64,000 nt of DNA from Cichorium intybus. Its lineage: Eukaryota > Streptophyta > Magnoliopsida > Asterales > Asteraceae. Where the stretch lies: positions 22,692,904 to 22,756,903 of the forward strand of contig CM042014.1 of assembly GCA_023525715.1 (NCBI GenBank), given 5' to 3'. Shown piece after piece: positions 13,090-23,980 of the stretch. Position numbers and translations under genes: made by a program. The notes beneath the pieces are model-generated. The model saw only the letters and a program-made list of their open reading frames with translations, did not search any database and was not told where the DNA came from. Positions within the stretch are counted from its first letter, which is position 1, and each line of letters opens with the position of its first letter.

Positions 13090-16000
13090 GGAAGGATATG
13101 CAGCTAGGAGATGGCTTCCTGATACTGAGACTTTAATAAAGATTTCGTGAAGATGTCAGCATGTTGATGATTCGTCGAAACATGTGAAATGTAAATCAGT
13201 CCTTTTTGTAACTTCTCACGAACAAAATGGCAATCTAATTCGATATGCTTTGTTTATTCGTGAAATACGGGATTACTTGCAGTGTAAATTGCCGCCATAT
13301 TATCACATTTGAGAGGGATAGGAGTGATATTTGTGACTTGTAGCTCATGTAACAAATGAGATAACCAGGCTAATTCTGCACAGACTGTTCTCATTGATTT
13401 GTATTTCGTTTCAGTAGAGGAAAAAGAGACGGTAACTTGTTTCTTAGACTTCCATGAAACAGGAATTCCACCAAACAAGATGAAGAAACCACTTACTGAA
13501 CGTCTTGTGATTGGACAAGCAGCCCAGTCTGAATCACAAAAAGCTTCAACGGTAAAGTCTTATCTTTTATTGAACAATAAACCTTGAGTCAAAGTTCCTT
13601 TGATGTACTTTAAAACGTGTAAAGCAATATCATAATGTGCTTGACAAGGGTTTTGATTAAATGGACTGAAGTATTGAATAGTGAAAGCTAAATTCGGTCT
13701 AATATGAACTAAAAAGTTCAGTTTACCAATTAATTGTCTGTAAGAAGTAGGATCCGGTAAAAGGCTTTCCATTTGAGGCAACAATTTGAGTTTTGAAGGC
13801 AAAGGAGTGGTAACGGGTTGAGAATCACTCATGGAGTATAGAGATAATAGTTCATTGGCAAAGCGTTGTTGATGGACTACCATGCCTTCATCCACTTTGT
13901 CAAATTGTAGGCCAAGAAAATAATGAATATGTCCCAGATCTTTGATACGAAATTAAGCATCAATAAAATATTTTAAACAATCAATCTAATCTAAATCATT
14001 GCCAGAGACCAAGATATCATCTACATAGACTACGACTATAACAATCGAATCATTCGTTTTCTTCAAGAATAAGGAGTAATCATTTAAGGAAAAATATAAC
14101 ATTTTGTTTGCAATGAATGAGATAATTTGGCATACCACTGTCTAGAGGCTTGCTTTAACCCGTATAACGATTTTTTAAGTCTGCAAACAAGGTGTGTAGC
14201 AGAAAGGGATGACCTGGTGGTAATTTCATATAAACTTCTTCATGTAACTCGCCATGTAAGAATTCGTTGTTGACGTAAAGTTGTTGAACATGCCACCCTT
14301 TTTTGATAACTAAAGCGACAATGCACCTGATAATATCAATTTTGACAACGGGTGAGAACGCGTCATGGTAATCAATGCCCGCTTTTGTGTAAAAACCCCC
14401 TTGGCTACCAACCGAGTTTTAAATCTGTCAACAGAACCATCAGCTCTGAGCTTTACTTTGTATACCCATCTGCACGAAATGGGTTTATTGCCTTTTGGTA
14501 GTTTTAGGATGTCCCATGTATTATTGCCATTAAGTGCATCAATTTCTTGATGCATTGCAATTTCTCGGTTGGGATCATTCTTAGTCTAATGATAAAAGGC
14601 TGGTTCAACAATCTGAGTCATGGTATTGAAGGCAAAATAAGATATAGGAGAAGGATGGATAACTTCGTGAGGAGCATTAATACCTCAATTAGTGAGAGTG
14701 TGACAACAAAGATGAGAATAATCATGAACAGTATTGCAAACATAATCTTGTAAATAAGAAGGTGGATTTCGAATCCTTGTGGGTCTGGTAGAAACAAATG
14801 GAATCGGATCAGGGACAATACGGCCATCTGCAGTAAGAGGATTTTGAAAAGAAGTGTCCGAAGCAGTTTTGATTGGAACATCATTCGAATTTGTCAGAAT
14901 ATATAAGTGAGACTTGTCAGCACCCTGGTATGAGGAAGATAATAAAGAAATATATCTTCAAAGAACTTGATATCCCAAGCAATTATCGAAGACTTAGTGA
15001 CAATATTTAAAACGCGATACGCATTTTGACCAATAGGATATACAATGAATATACAGGGATGAGCACGTGGCATGAATTTATCACGACCCACAGTTGATGA
15101 CATGATGAAACATAAGCAACCAAAAGGTTTTAGATGGGACATATCAGCTTGTTTAGCATATAGTAACTCAAAATGGGTTTTGTTATTAAGAGCTTGGGAA
15201 GGCGTTCTATTAATAAGATATATTGTTCTCTTAATGCATTAAAACAATAAACACTGCCCAAAACAGATGGAAAATATAAAGCTCTTCCCACTTTTAGAAT
15301 GTGTTTATGTTTTCTCTCAACGATACCATTATGTTGAGGGGTAAAAGGGGTGGATTTATGATGAATGATACATGTTGAGGCAAAAATTTTGATGCCCTCA
15401 TTTCTAGAACCCATTTACTATACATTATATGTACGTATAACTTTTATGTTTTGATGAAACTGAGTAAAAACAAAAACAATAAATTGTTTGATAACTGTGA
15501 ATGCATATCCTTTATGAGAAATCAAATGAACCCAAGTGTGTTTACTATAATCATATACAATAGTGACAAAGAACTTGTTGCCATCATGGGAAACATGCTT
15601 ATAGGGTCCCCAAACATCAACATGAGTAAGATCAAAAGGGGATTTGGAAATAGATTTGCTAGTTGGAAAGGGAAGTCGATGATGTTTAACTTTAAAGCAA
15701 AAACAATAACCAATATCATGATCATATGAATTAGAAGAAACAAGAGACAGTTGTTTCAGCTTATCAAAAGGTTCATGTCCAAACCTTTTATGTCAAAACA
15801 TGGATTTAGAAACTCTATTTGAATGAAAAACAGACATATTACAAGGAGATTTGAAAGCTGATAAACAAAATGAAAGAGAATGTTTGATAGAGTAATGTTC
15901 AAAGACATAGAGATCATTCACTTGTGTCCCAAAGATGCCTAATGCAAGCTTATTCTTTGACAAAATGTTTTGCAACATACAAGCCTTTACAATAAAGAGA

Positions 16001-16660
16001 AACAAAAGTTTGAAGTTGTTTGCTAAGTTTGGCAACTGAAACTAGATTATATTTGAAAGAGGGTACATATAATACTCCATGTAGAATAAAAGAATCATGA
16101 AGTTTCACATCACTAAGGAAGGAAACAGTTGTATCATGTACATCTGGTAAACCAATAAATTGTGGTTTATCCATTTTTGTAAAAGACATAAAGAGGGATT
16201 TATTAAAATACATGTGAATAGTAGCTCCTGAATCAACTATCCAAAAAAGATACGACTGAAGAAGTGAATCAGATTTGTAAACATTTGCAGCAAAATGTTT
16301 GAATGATAAGATACCTTCAGGATTCATAACATCATGAGTGACAGAATTGTGACTGGAAAAATTAGAAGATGATGATAAAACATTGGAACTGTTAAGCAAT
16401 TGAAGCAGTTGATGATATTGTTATTGATAAATTGGATTGGTGACAACATTTTAAATAGTTGATTTTAATTCATCTCTATTAGATTTGGTAAATTTGAATT
16501 TGGCAGGAAATCTATGGAGGCAATAGCATAGAGCTTTAGTACGACCATGCTTTTTATAGTTATTACAGGTAAGAGACTTCTTGGTTGAATTAGAAGAATC
16601 AACAACTACATTCATTGCAATCAGATTAGTATTGATAGATGAAGAAGGAGTTATACCTCT
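13090..16660 (-). pseudogene. Broken copia pol: protease, integrase, RT, RNase H
   Basis: The fragments are in the expected copia order along the minus strand. A degenerate zinc-knuckle region lies at 16451-16660 (CNNYKKHGRTKALC, with the second Cys of the knuckle changed to Tyr). The protease is at 15950-16399 (WIVDSGATIHM). Integrase pieces are at 15130-15414 (PQHNGIVERKHKHIL) and 14894-15142 (HLKPFGCLCF). The reverse-transcriptase start is at 14310-14555 ([22 protein letters not shown]). The RT end is at 13560-13895 (RQLIGKLNFLVHIRPNLAF). RNase H is at about 13110-13478 (WKSKKQVTVSFSSTETKYKSM, then a stop and ADIFTKSLL). Stops and frame changes separate the pieces, so no functional polyprotein is possible. 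Confidence 0.85.
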
Positions 16661-16668
16661 TTGATGTT

Positions 16669-17768
16669 TGACGTGCACGCAGAGGTCGTCATGCGGTCAA
16701 AAATAAAAGATAACCTAACTTTCACTAGTATAGTGCAGTCAGGGTCGATCCACAGGAACTACGTGGTTAGCCTAGATGAGAGATTACCGACTAATAGTGT
16801 CACAACTATAGTCGGAGGAATTGATTTCTATCTTACTACCTCAAACAATATTCAAACACACCAAAGCTAAGCTAAGCTATGCTCAAATGACCTAGTTACT
16901 TTCTGAACTCAGAAGTACATCTCTGGATCAGAAGCAATTGAAGGCATCCAAACTAGCAAAACCGAGCAAGGCATAAACTAGCTAATAACTAAAGTTCTAT
17001 TGAACAGCTAATAGCCAAAGCCTAATGCTAAACTTAACCAAGTTAGCTACTGTTTTCAGCAAAGGAAAACAGTCCCAACCAAGTCCAAAACAAAATCCAA
17101 TCACAATCAAACAACCAAAACACAAGCTAACATCCAAAATACCGAAAAATCAATATTTAAGGTAACCGAATGATTTCATTCACTCAAACCAATATTCAAA
17201 CAGCAAACCAGTAACCAAAACTACCAAAAACAGGACCCTAAGCTAGAATTCAATGGTTGTCACACCCAAAGATTCAACTCAAGTATACAAATGTTTAACT
17301 AAAATGAAATAAAATCTAAAACATGAAAATACCAAATGATGGCTTCTGAAATGGAATCCTCGAGTCAAAGAGCTTCTAGGTCGATGTTTACACCCGGTCT
17401 TTGCTAGGGTTTTCGGCTGGAAATGCCTCTATTTATAGTTGCAAATTTCCCGTGACCGCGCCGCGCAGAAGTGAAATCCGCGGCGCGCGTACTTATCCGT
17501 TCCCCATTTTTTCGTCATTCAAATGTATTCCACCGCCTTACAGCCGCGTCGCGCAGAAGTGAATTCCGCGGCGCGCGTACGTGTTTCTCTGATTTTTCAT
17601 TCTTTCCATACTTTTTCCTTTTTGTACACTTTTAGTCCCTGTTTCTGTTCTTTTTCTCCAGACAAGTCCTGACACGAAAAGTGAGAATACCCATGCATAT
17701 TTGATATAATTTTACCAAGAACAGGGCTCAACAACGCCTAAAATACTTAATATCACTAGGCGTTGTCA
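16669..17768 (-). repeat. 3' LTR of the Athila-like element
   Basis: 1100 bp, TGACGTGCACGC to GGCGTTGTCA on the plus strand. About 99.4% identical to 23981-25080. It carries two GC-word pairs near 17455-17580. Confidence 0.95.
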
Positions 17769-17782
17769 AACACCCCACACTT
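17769..17782 (-). promoter_or_regulatory. Polypurine tract of the Athila-like element
   Basis: On the minus strand the sequence reads AAGTGTGGGGTGTT and abuts the 3' LTR. This is the expected plus-strand DNA priming site. Confidence 0.75.
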
Positions 17783-18775
17783 GTGCCTTGCTTGTCCCCA
17801 AGCAAGAGAGTTTTTAACAAATTATAATAAAGAATCAAACAATTTCTGACTGTGTTCAGTTTCAAAGTTTATCGTCCCCCGAGTTAGAGTGGAATAGTTC
17901 GTGAGAACATAATTGAGTTGTTCTTTGGAATTCATGGCTTTCTAGAGAACCCTTGATTACGAACTTTCTGTCCACAATGAAGTGTACTTACTCATTCAGA
18001 TTCTAAAGGCCATTAAGGAATTGTCCATGACTTTCGATGTTGTCCGTGTAGCGAGCTTTCAGAAATACCATCCCAGACCAGACGATCTTAGGTGGTAAGG
18101 TGCGTAAGGTCCATCCATTTTAGACCTACCGGCTCGAACCACAAAGGCCACAGATTGACTTTTCCTTCCTAAATTCCAATCTTAAAACATCTCAATCTTC
18201 TAACCCTTAAAACTCAACTTATTTGACTAACTACTAGCATGATCACAATTAAATGGTATTTTTTGAAAAATACCAATGCTATCACAATCACAAACCATTC
18301 ATTTCAAAATTGCAATTTATTAAAAATTTTGAAAATATTGCTAAAAATTGAAAAATTGATCATTTCTGCAAAAATTTCAAAAATATCTCTTTCGACCGTC
18401 CACACCCCACACTTAAAACCGTACAACGTCCCCGTTGTACAAAAATTAATTCAAAACAAGGGAGAAAGAGTTACCCCTTTTGGACGGTAGACTGCTTGGT
18501 GCTCAATATCACAGGTATAATTGCGTACAGATAAAGATTCCCGATTCATATGCTGGAGTTGTAGCGCTACAGTAGGACACGCCGGTGGTCAAGACAAGTG
18601 GAGGGGGCACGGTAACCCCACACTTGTCTGAGACAACTCCTTCTCACTTGGTACATCATGCATTACTTAACAAACAAATTAAAACAGACATAACAAAAAT
18701 AAAACATGAACAAAATATACAAAAAGATGCGTCATAGGTTTGTACATATATCCCAAAGAAAAAGAGAAAAATACA
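17783..18775 (-). other. 3' non-coding part of the Athila-like element
   Basis: Lies between the second ORF and the polypurine tract. It contains several CCCCACACTT words and no supported coding frame; the plus-strand frame at 18239-18490 is a shadow with no domain. Confidence 0.6.
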
Positions 18776-19972
18776 TCAGTCACTACCCGGTGGCCTGGAG
18801 GGTCCAGCCTCGTGATCGTGGGACCGGGCTGGGAATGGTCGGGGGCGCTGACCCTGCGCAGATGCGATCTGAAGAAGTACCTCCCCGATCCACTCGAGCT
18901 GGTCCTCGATCCGCGTGACTCTGGCCTCCAGCCGGCGGAGGGCTGGTGAGTCATCCTGCTGTGGCTGCGGCTGTGCAGGCTCTGGTGCTGGCGGCTCTGG
19001 CCTCCGGCGTCTCCTGCCGGGCTGGGCGTATGCAGGCTGGGGTGCCTGAGGAGGCTCGATCGGGGCCCGGATGTACTGCCCTGGTCGCTGCTGCTCAATG
19101 AGCAACATCCTCTCCAAAGTGCGTGCTGGAGAGCGCGATGGAGGCAGAGCAGTCAAAGAGGCAGCTACTGGGGCAGTAAGGATGCCATACGAACGGGCCA
19201 GGCGGGTAATGAAGTACCCCCTGGCCAATGGGCTGCTGGAGGAGGCGCCGGTCGCGTGGGTGGAGAAAGCGACCGCGAGGGCGAAGGGAAGATGGAGGAA
19301 TCGGGACGGGTCGAGGAGAACCCATAAAAATGTCATGTCATCGCCCGACACCTTCTCGCCCCCCTCCCGATGCATGATGGAGGTGGAGACGATCCGGTGC
19401 ATGAGGCGGTGAAGAGGATCGCGTAAGTGGCTCTCCCTCGAGGCCCCTGCCTCATACCTGACGTTGGACAATGGTGCCCAAACCTCCATGTTGGGAGGGC
19501 GCTCAGGCTCCCCCTGGATACATGACCCGAAGAACCGGGTGAAGAAACGGTGCTGGAGGTCCTGCTCAGTGTAGATGCCTGCGCGCCTCCCGAACTCCCG
19601 GAGGTTGCACTCCCTGTGCACACCTCCCAAACGAAAACGCACCAGTCTGGAGCGTGGGTCCCCCGCCCGCGGTGCGAACTGGATGGTGGAGATAAACTCC
19701 AGTAGCAACTCTGTGTAAACCACGTCCTCGTCCGTGGCCATAATCCGATCCCAGCCACGGCACGTGAATGATGCCTCCTCGTGGGTCCAGGTGCGGTGCA
19801 GAAACGGCTCGATCACATCCCAAAGCCCTGCATCCCTCAGGATATCCCGGTCAATAACTGTCGCCTCAAGGACTCGGCGACGAATCAATGCATCCCGCCG
19901 CGAAATGTACTCCACTGAACTCTCAAGCTCTGCAGGGAACTGAAGGAAAGCATGGTCCAATCTAAACATCAT
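18776..19972 (-). CDS. Athila ORF-1-type protein in the env position
   Basis: From ATG at 19972 this gives 398 aa; the open frame extends upstream to 20107 but probably begins here. The minus strand reads TTTTCTTTTGCAG immediately before ATGATG, a near-ideal splice acceptor, which suggests expression from a spliced subgenomic RNA. The N-terminal 250 residues are a compact alpha-rich region with WDVIEPFLHRTWTHEEASF, LLEFISTI and VRFRLGGVHRECNLREFGRR. These resemble the plant retrotransposon ORF-1 (ATHILA ORF-1) family, whose function is unknown. Residues from about 305 are Pro/Arg/Gln-rich, followed by a short heptad stretch (LRRLEARVTRIEDQLEWIGEVLLQ). No clear transmembrane helix is seen, so an envelope role is not supported. 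GC content is higher than in the surroundings. Confidence 0.65.
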   Translation of the reverse strand: MMFRLDHAFLQFPAELESSVEYISRRDALIRRRVLEATVIDRDILRDAGLWDVIEPFLHRTWTHEEASFTCRGWDRIMATDEDVVYTELLLEFISTIQFAPRAGDPRSRLVRFRLGGVHRECNLREFGRRAGIYTEQDLQHRFFTRFFGSCIQGEPERPPNMEVWAPLSNVRYEAGASRESHLRDPLHRLMHRIVSTSIMHREGGEKVSGDDMTFLWVLLDPSRFLHLPFALAVAFSTHATGASSSSPLARGYFITRLARSYGILTAPVAASLTALPPSRSPARTLERMLLIEQQRPGQYIRAPIEPPQAPQPAYAQPGRRRRRPEPPAPEPAQPQPQQDDSPALRRLEARVTRIEDQLEWIGEVLLQIASAQGQRPRPFPARSHDHEAGPSRPPGSD

Positions 19973-20730
19973 CTGCAAAAGAAAATATAACCACAAAACA
20001 AGAATTTTTTTTGCAAAATCAGTCCCTTTTCGTCCCCACCGAACCGCGGCGCGGCCCATGAGCAAGGGCGCGGCGCGGCGTACGCCTGTTTGAAAACCCG
20101 GGATCAAATCCCCATTTTAACCTGCTAAATCACAATCCAATGATACCACAAGGTAGCCTAGGTTCCGATTAGCTCATCTAAGGTGTCCATTTGGCAAAAC
20201 AAACACCCAATGGGCTAGCATTAGCGATTCTAGGTTTTTGAACTTTTTGAATAAAACCCTAAAATTAACTACCTAATAACTAGTTTAAACAGCTAATAGA
20301 TAGTTAAAAGAACGTACCTTGGTAGTAGAAACACAATAAGCAAGAAAAAATGCAAGAAATTTTTGATCACCAGAGCTCCGAGTCGTGTGATTTGAGTTGT
20401 GAGCCACGGTTCACCGGATAAGGGCAAAAACCGTCTGATCGTTTCCCGCGGCGCGCAATTCCCGTTTCCGCGACGCGCATGTCGCCAAATCAACCCCTGC
20501 GCATCGGGTTGAATTTCGAACCCGCGTCGCGCAATTCCAAACTCCGCGGCGCGGTCTTGAAAATTTCAAAGCTTTTCACACGACCCCACACTTGCTTCAA
20601 ACCACTAATACCTGTAAAAGATTGATGTATTTTCTAAATTAATCATAAGAAATATAAGACCTACCTATGACACGATGGGTTGCCTCCCAACAAGCGCTAA
20701 GTTTAACGTCTTCAGCCAGACGTGCTACTC
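19973..20730 (-). other. Spacer between gag-pro and the second ORF, with GC-word pairs
   Basis: No coding frame is supported here; this is where pol would be expected. It contains three pairs of near-palindromic GC words at 20044-20078, 20446-20478 and 20522-20554. Two of the pairs have the same 11-bp spacer seen in the LTR pairs. Confidence 0.7.
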
Positions 20731-23700
20731 CTAAGCTAACCCTTCTTCTTCTTCTTGACCTCTTGATGACATTTGCTGGTATTCTGGCATGAAATTATTA
20801 GCCATCATTGTCATGAGGGATGTGAGTTGGGTCATCCGATCACTCACACCGCTGATCCATTGTTGTTGAGATTTCAATAGCTCCAAAACATCCGCCTCTC
20901 GTTTTCTGGATTCTTTTTCATATTGCTGATGCCTTGCTTCCATCATCTCTATCATTTCCAGCAATTGTTCCTTGTCGATGGCGGATAACGGGTGATTTTT
21001 GGTTTCCTTTAAGATTTCCTCTGTTCCTCCCTCTCCCGTACGTGTCCATACTTTTTCTTTACTTCTGATTCCTGGCTCCATTAATGTTTTCCTGTCTGCT
21101 GGTTTGCCATTTTCCTCTGAATGTAATGATACCGGGTTCCCAAACATATTTAATCTTCTTTTTCTGGTTCCGAAGAAAATGTCCATATCTCCAGTCTTGC
21201 AATCGATCACTGACCCAGCGGTAGCTAAAAATGGACGCCCCAAGATGAGCGCGGGCGCATCGTCTGGACTTTCATATTCCATGACCAGAAAATCGACAGG
21301 ATAGAAAAAGTCCCCGACTTTAACTATGACATTTGTCAGCTTCCCCCTTGATACCTTAGTTGATTGGTCAGCTAACTGTAGTACCACTTCGGCTGGCTCA
21401 ATTTCTTCGTTCTTGTACTTGTCGTACAGGTATCCTGGCAAGATGTTGACACTTGCTCCCAAATCTAAAAGCGTGTTTCGAATAACCACGTCTCCTACTG
21501 TTGTAGTGATCAATGGTGACCCGGGGTCCTTTTCCTTTCTGGGCAGTGTGCCCAATAATGCTTCGCTGGCTCTTACAGTCAATCTCACCGTTTTTGGCGT
21601 AGGTGCTTTGCGTTTCTCATTCTGATCACACATCTCTCGCAGAATCCTGGTGTCCTCGGGAGCATTCTTAAGCTCATCCCATAGGGGCTTATTCATCAAG
21701 GGTCCCGTTGATCTGGGTATTCCCTGCTTCTTCTTTTCTTTCTTATTTTTCTTCTTCTGCTTGATTCCCGCTATCGTTGGTTGTTCTTCCTTTTGGACCT
21801 TTTCATCTATTTCCGGTTGAGTGCCATTTTCAATCGAAATTTCTCCTTCTTTACCTTCTTCGCTCTCTAAGGCCTCCTCTTCTTCCCCTGGTCTCATCTC
21901 ACTCCCTACTTCGAACAAGTCCTCTAGAGTGACCTTTCGCCATCCTGATTCAACAGTATTGACTTGTTCCTTCCCTGGACGTTGAATATGCGTAGGGGTG
22001 ACTTCAGTAGCACTTGGCAACTTGCCATTATCCCTCTTTTGCTGGTCTGCAGCCATTTGTCCTATTTGCCTTTCCATATTTGCAATGGCCTTTGCATTCG
22101 CTTGAGATTGTTGTTGAGTCGCAGTGACCATGTCATACATTTTTGCTATCATCTCTTCTTGGGTCCCTGGGGCGTTGTTGGCAGCATTGGCGGGCCCCCT
22201 GTTTTTGTTGTTGTTGTTGTTATTTCCGTTGTTTGCAGCCTGCTGATTTCTAGGTTGACTATTTGATTGATTCTGATAATTGTTCTGCCTGAAATTTTGT
22301 TGCTGTCCTTGGTTGTATGGTCTGTAGGGTCGTCCATTATTGTGTTGACCTTGACCCTGGCCATAAACTTGATTAGCTTCCTGTATCTTAGGTCCTCCTT
22401 GACCTTCTTGTGATGAATTTGGCGGTCCGTTTTGTAGTGTTGCCATAAGCCGATCAAACTTTCTGTTCAATTCACTGATCTCCTTTTTCACTTCCTTCTT
22501 CCAATCAGCATCCACTCCTACTGCTGCCGCCGTACTTGTAGTCTTCCTGGTGGAGAAGTTTGCTTTGGAGCCATTACTCAACTGTTCCAGAAACTGCCAG
22601 GCTTCTTCTGGATCCTGCCACATAAATGTCCCGCTGGAGGAGGCATTTATCATGGCCTGGTGTGTCTCGCTAACTCCCTCAAAGAATAACTTGACCAACT
22701 GCCATCTGGGAATCTCGTGATGCGGACAAGATCGCAGCAACTCCTTCAATCTGTCGAAGGCTTCATGAAAAGCTTCTCCAGGTTTTTGTTGGAAATCCTG
22801 GATGACCCTCCTGACTTCAGTTGTCTTGCTCGCTGGATAAAATTCCTGAAGGAATTTCGCCTTGAGCTGATCCCACGTAGTAATAATGTTCGATGGCAAC
22901 GATGTGAACCAATACTTAGCTTTGTCCTTAAGGGTAAACGGAAACAGTCTAAGCCTAAAGATATTTCTATTTGTGTTTCTGGGATTATTAGCATTTGCGA
23001 TCGCTAAAAATTCATATAAATGGTTGTAGGGATCATCCTGCTTATATCCTCTGAATTCTGGTAATATTCCTAGTAACTGGGGTCTAATCTCTACTTGCGA
23101 ATCTATATTATCAGGAATATATATCGGCGATGAATCATCATATTCCCTCGGTTGGAAATGTGATGCAACCGATTGCCGTCTCGGTTGTGCAAAATGTAAG
23201 GGGCGAGCGGGGTTACCGTAAAAATGATCATTGTACTCCCGTTGACCTGGTGGTTGGTATTGTGGTGCTCGCCTGGGAGGTCCCCGACCTCGGTTCCATT
23301 GTGGTTGGGATGCTGGTGGCATCCATCCTTCATCCTCCTCGTCATACACTTCCTCCGTCTCCGGGTAATGATGTTGTGGTTGAGGCGGTGGTTGAAAGTG
23401 TATAGGTTGTGTTGGTTGGAAAGTGGGTTGCGGTTTAAAGAGAACATGTTGTGGTTGGGATGTTGGTGTATGCTGTCTAGGAGTTGGGGTGCCATCTCGG
23501 GTCGGCTCTCCCCAAGTCATAGCAGATGTAAACGGATTGGTGGATTGAGGTTGTGAAGTGGGTGTAAATGATGGAATGGAAGGCGGAGTGCATGATGGTA
23601 TGGGTGCAGGGGCTGAAACTACACCACCAGAAGCACTCGTGCTTCCAAACTGAAATTCCGAAAGCGGAGGGATAGAAAACCCCCCAGTTGCCTCACCTGT

Positions 23701-23850
23701 TGGATCCTGGGCAACACTGACCGGACTACTGCTAACCTGACTATAATTCATGATGCTTAAACGCCTACGGGCACGGAGTTTGCGCGTAGTACGCTCAATC
23801 TCAGAATCAAACTGCAATGGGGATAGTTGCTTCCCCCTGCGGGTACGCAT
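20731..23850 (-). CDS. Gag-protease polyprotein of the Athila-like element
   Basis: An intact 1039-aa frame. Residues 1-230 are Pro/Gln-rich and low in complexity. A retrotransposon gag domain spans about 270-400 (FPFTLKDKAKYWFTSLP, WDQLKAKFLQEFYP, GEAFHEAFDRLKELL). An Asn/Gln-rich linker follows at about 480-560 with no CCHC knuckle visible. The retropepsin-like domain lies at about 770-900, with the active-site motif LLDLGASVNILP and the flap/partner motif ALILGRPFLATAGSVIDC. DLGAS in place of DTGAS is common in Athila-type proteins. The C-terminus is a charged coil ending Glu-rich. Gag builds the virus-like particle and the protease would mature it. The frame stops without running into reverse transcriptase. 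The start at 23850 is the first ATG after the primer-binding site, about 110 bp away. Confidence 0.88.
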   Translation of the reverse strand: MRTRRGKQLSPLQFDSEIERTTRKLRARRRLSIMNYSQVSSSPVSVAQDPTGEATGGFSIPPLSEFQFGSTSASGGVVSAPAPIPSCTPPSIPSFTPTSQPQSTNPFTSAMTWGEPTRDGTPTPRQHTPTSQPQHVLFKPQPTFQPTQPIHFQPPPQPQHHYPETEEVYDEEDEGWMPPASQPQWNRGRGPPRRAPQYQPPGQREYNDHFYGNPARPLHFAQPRRQSVASHFQPREYDDSSPIYIPDNIDSQVEIRPQLLGILPEFRGYKQDDPYNHLYEFLAIANANNPRNTNRNIFRLRLFPFTLKDKAKYWFTSLPSNIITTWDQLKAKFLQEFYPASKTTEVRRVIQDFQQKPGEAFHEAFDRLKELLRSCPHHEIPRWQLVKLFFEGVSETHQAMINASSSGTFMWQDPEEAWQFLEQLSNGSKANFSTRKTTSTAAAVGVDADWKKEVKKEISELNRKFDRLMATLQNGPPNSSQEGQGGPKIQEANQVYGQGQGQHNNGRPYRPYNQGQQQNFRQNNYQNQSNSQPRNQQAANNGNNNNNNKNRGPANAANNAPGTQEEMIAKMYDMVTATQQQSQANAKAIANMERQIGQMAADQQKRDNGKLPSATEVTPTHIQRPGKEQVNTVESGWRKVTLEDLFEVGSEMRPGEEEEALESEEGKEGEISIENGTQPEIDEKVQKEEQPTIAGIKQKKKNKKEKKKQGIPRSTGPLMNKPLWDELKNAPEDTRILREMCDQNEKRKAPTPKTVRLTVRASEALLGTLPRKEKDPGSPLITTTVGDVVIRNTLLDLGASVNILPGYLYDKYKNEEIEPAEVVLQLADQSTKVSRGKLTNVIVKVGDFFYPVDFLVMEYESPDDAPALILGRPFLATAGSVIDCKTGDMDIFFGTRKRRLNMFGNPVSLHSEENGKPADRKTLMEPGIRSKEKVWTRTGEGGTEEILKETKNHPLSAIDKEQLLEMIEMMEARHQQYEKESRKREADVLELLKSQQQWISGVSDRMTQLTSLMTMMANNFMPEYQQMSSRGQEEEEGLA

Positions 23851-23957
23851 GCACTAGTGCAACACGCCCACAAGAATCACAATTCAAACTTACTAAAAAG
23901 AAATTTCAAAAATTCAAGAAACAAATTCCTACTGCTCACCTAACCTAAGCGCACAGC

Positions 23958-23975
23958 TCCCCGGCAACGGCGCCA
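23958..23975 (-). promoter_or_regulatory. Primer-binding site, tRNA-Asp type
   Basis: The plus strand TCCCCGGCAACGGCGCCA matches the 3' end of tRNA-Asp including CCA, so the minus-strand element has the complementary TGGCGCCGTTGCC site. It begins 5 bp inside the 5' LTR border, as usual for Athila elements. Confidence 0.9.
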
Positions 23976-23980
23976 AAATT

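Noticed and set aside
18706..19943. Several plus- and minus-strand frames overlapping 18776-20107
   Set aside because: High GC content opens all frames here; only the minus-strand frame shows conserved retrotransposon ORF-1 motifs.
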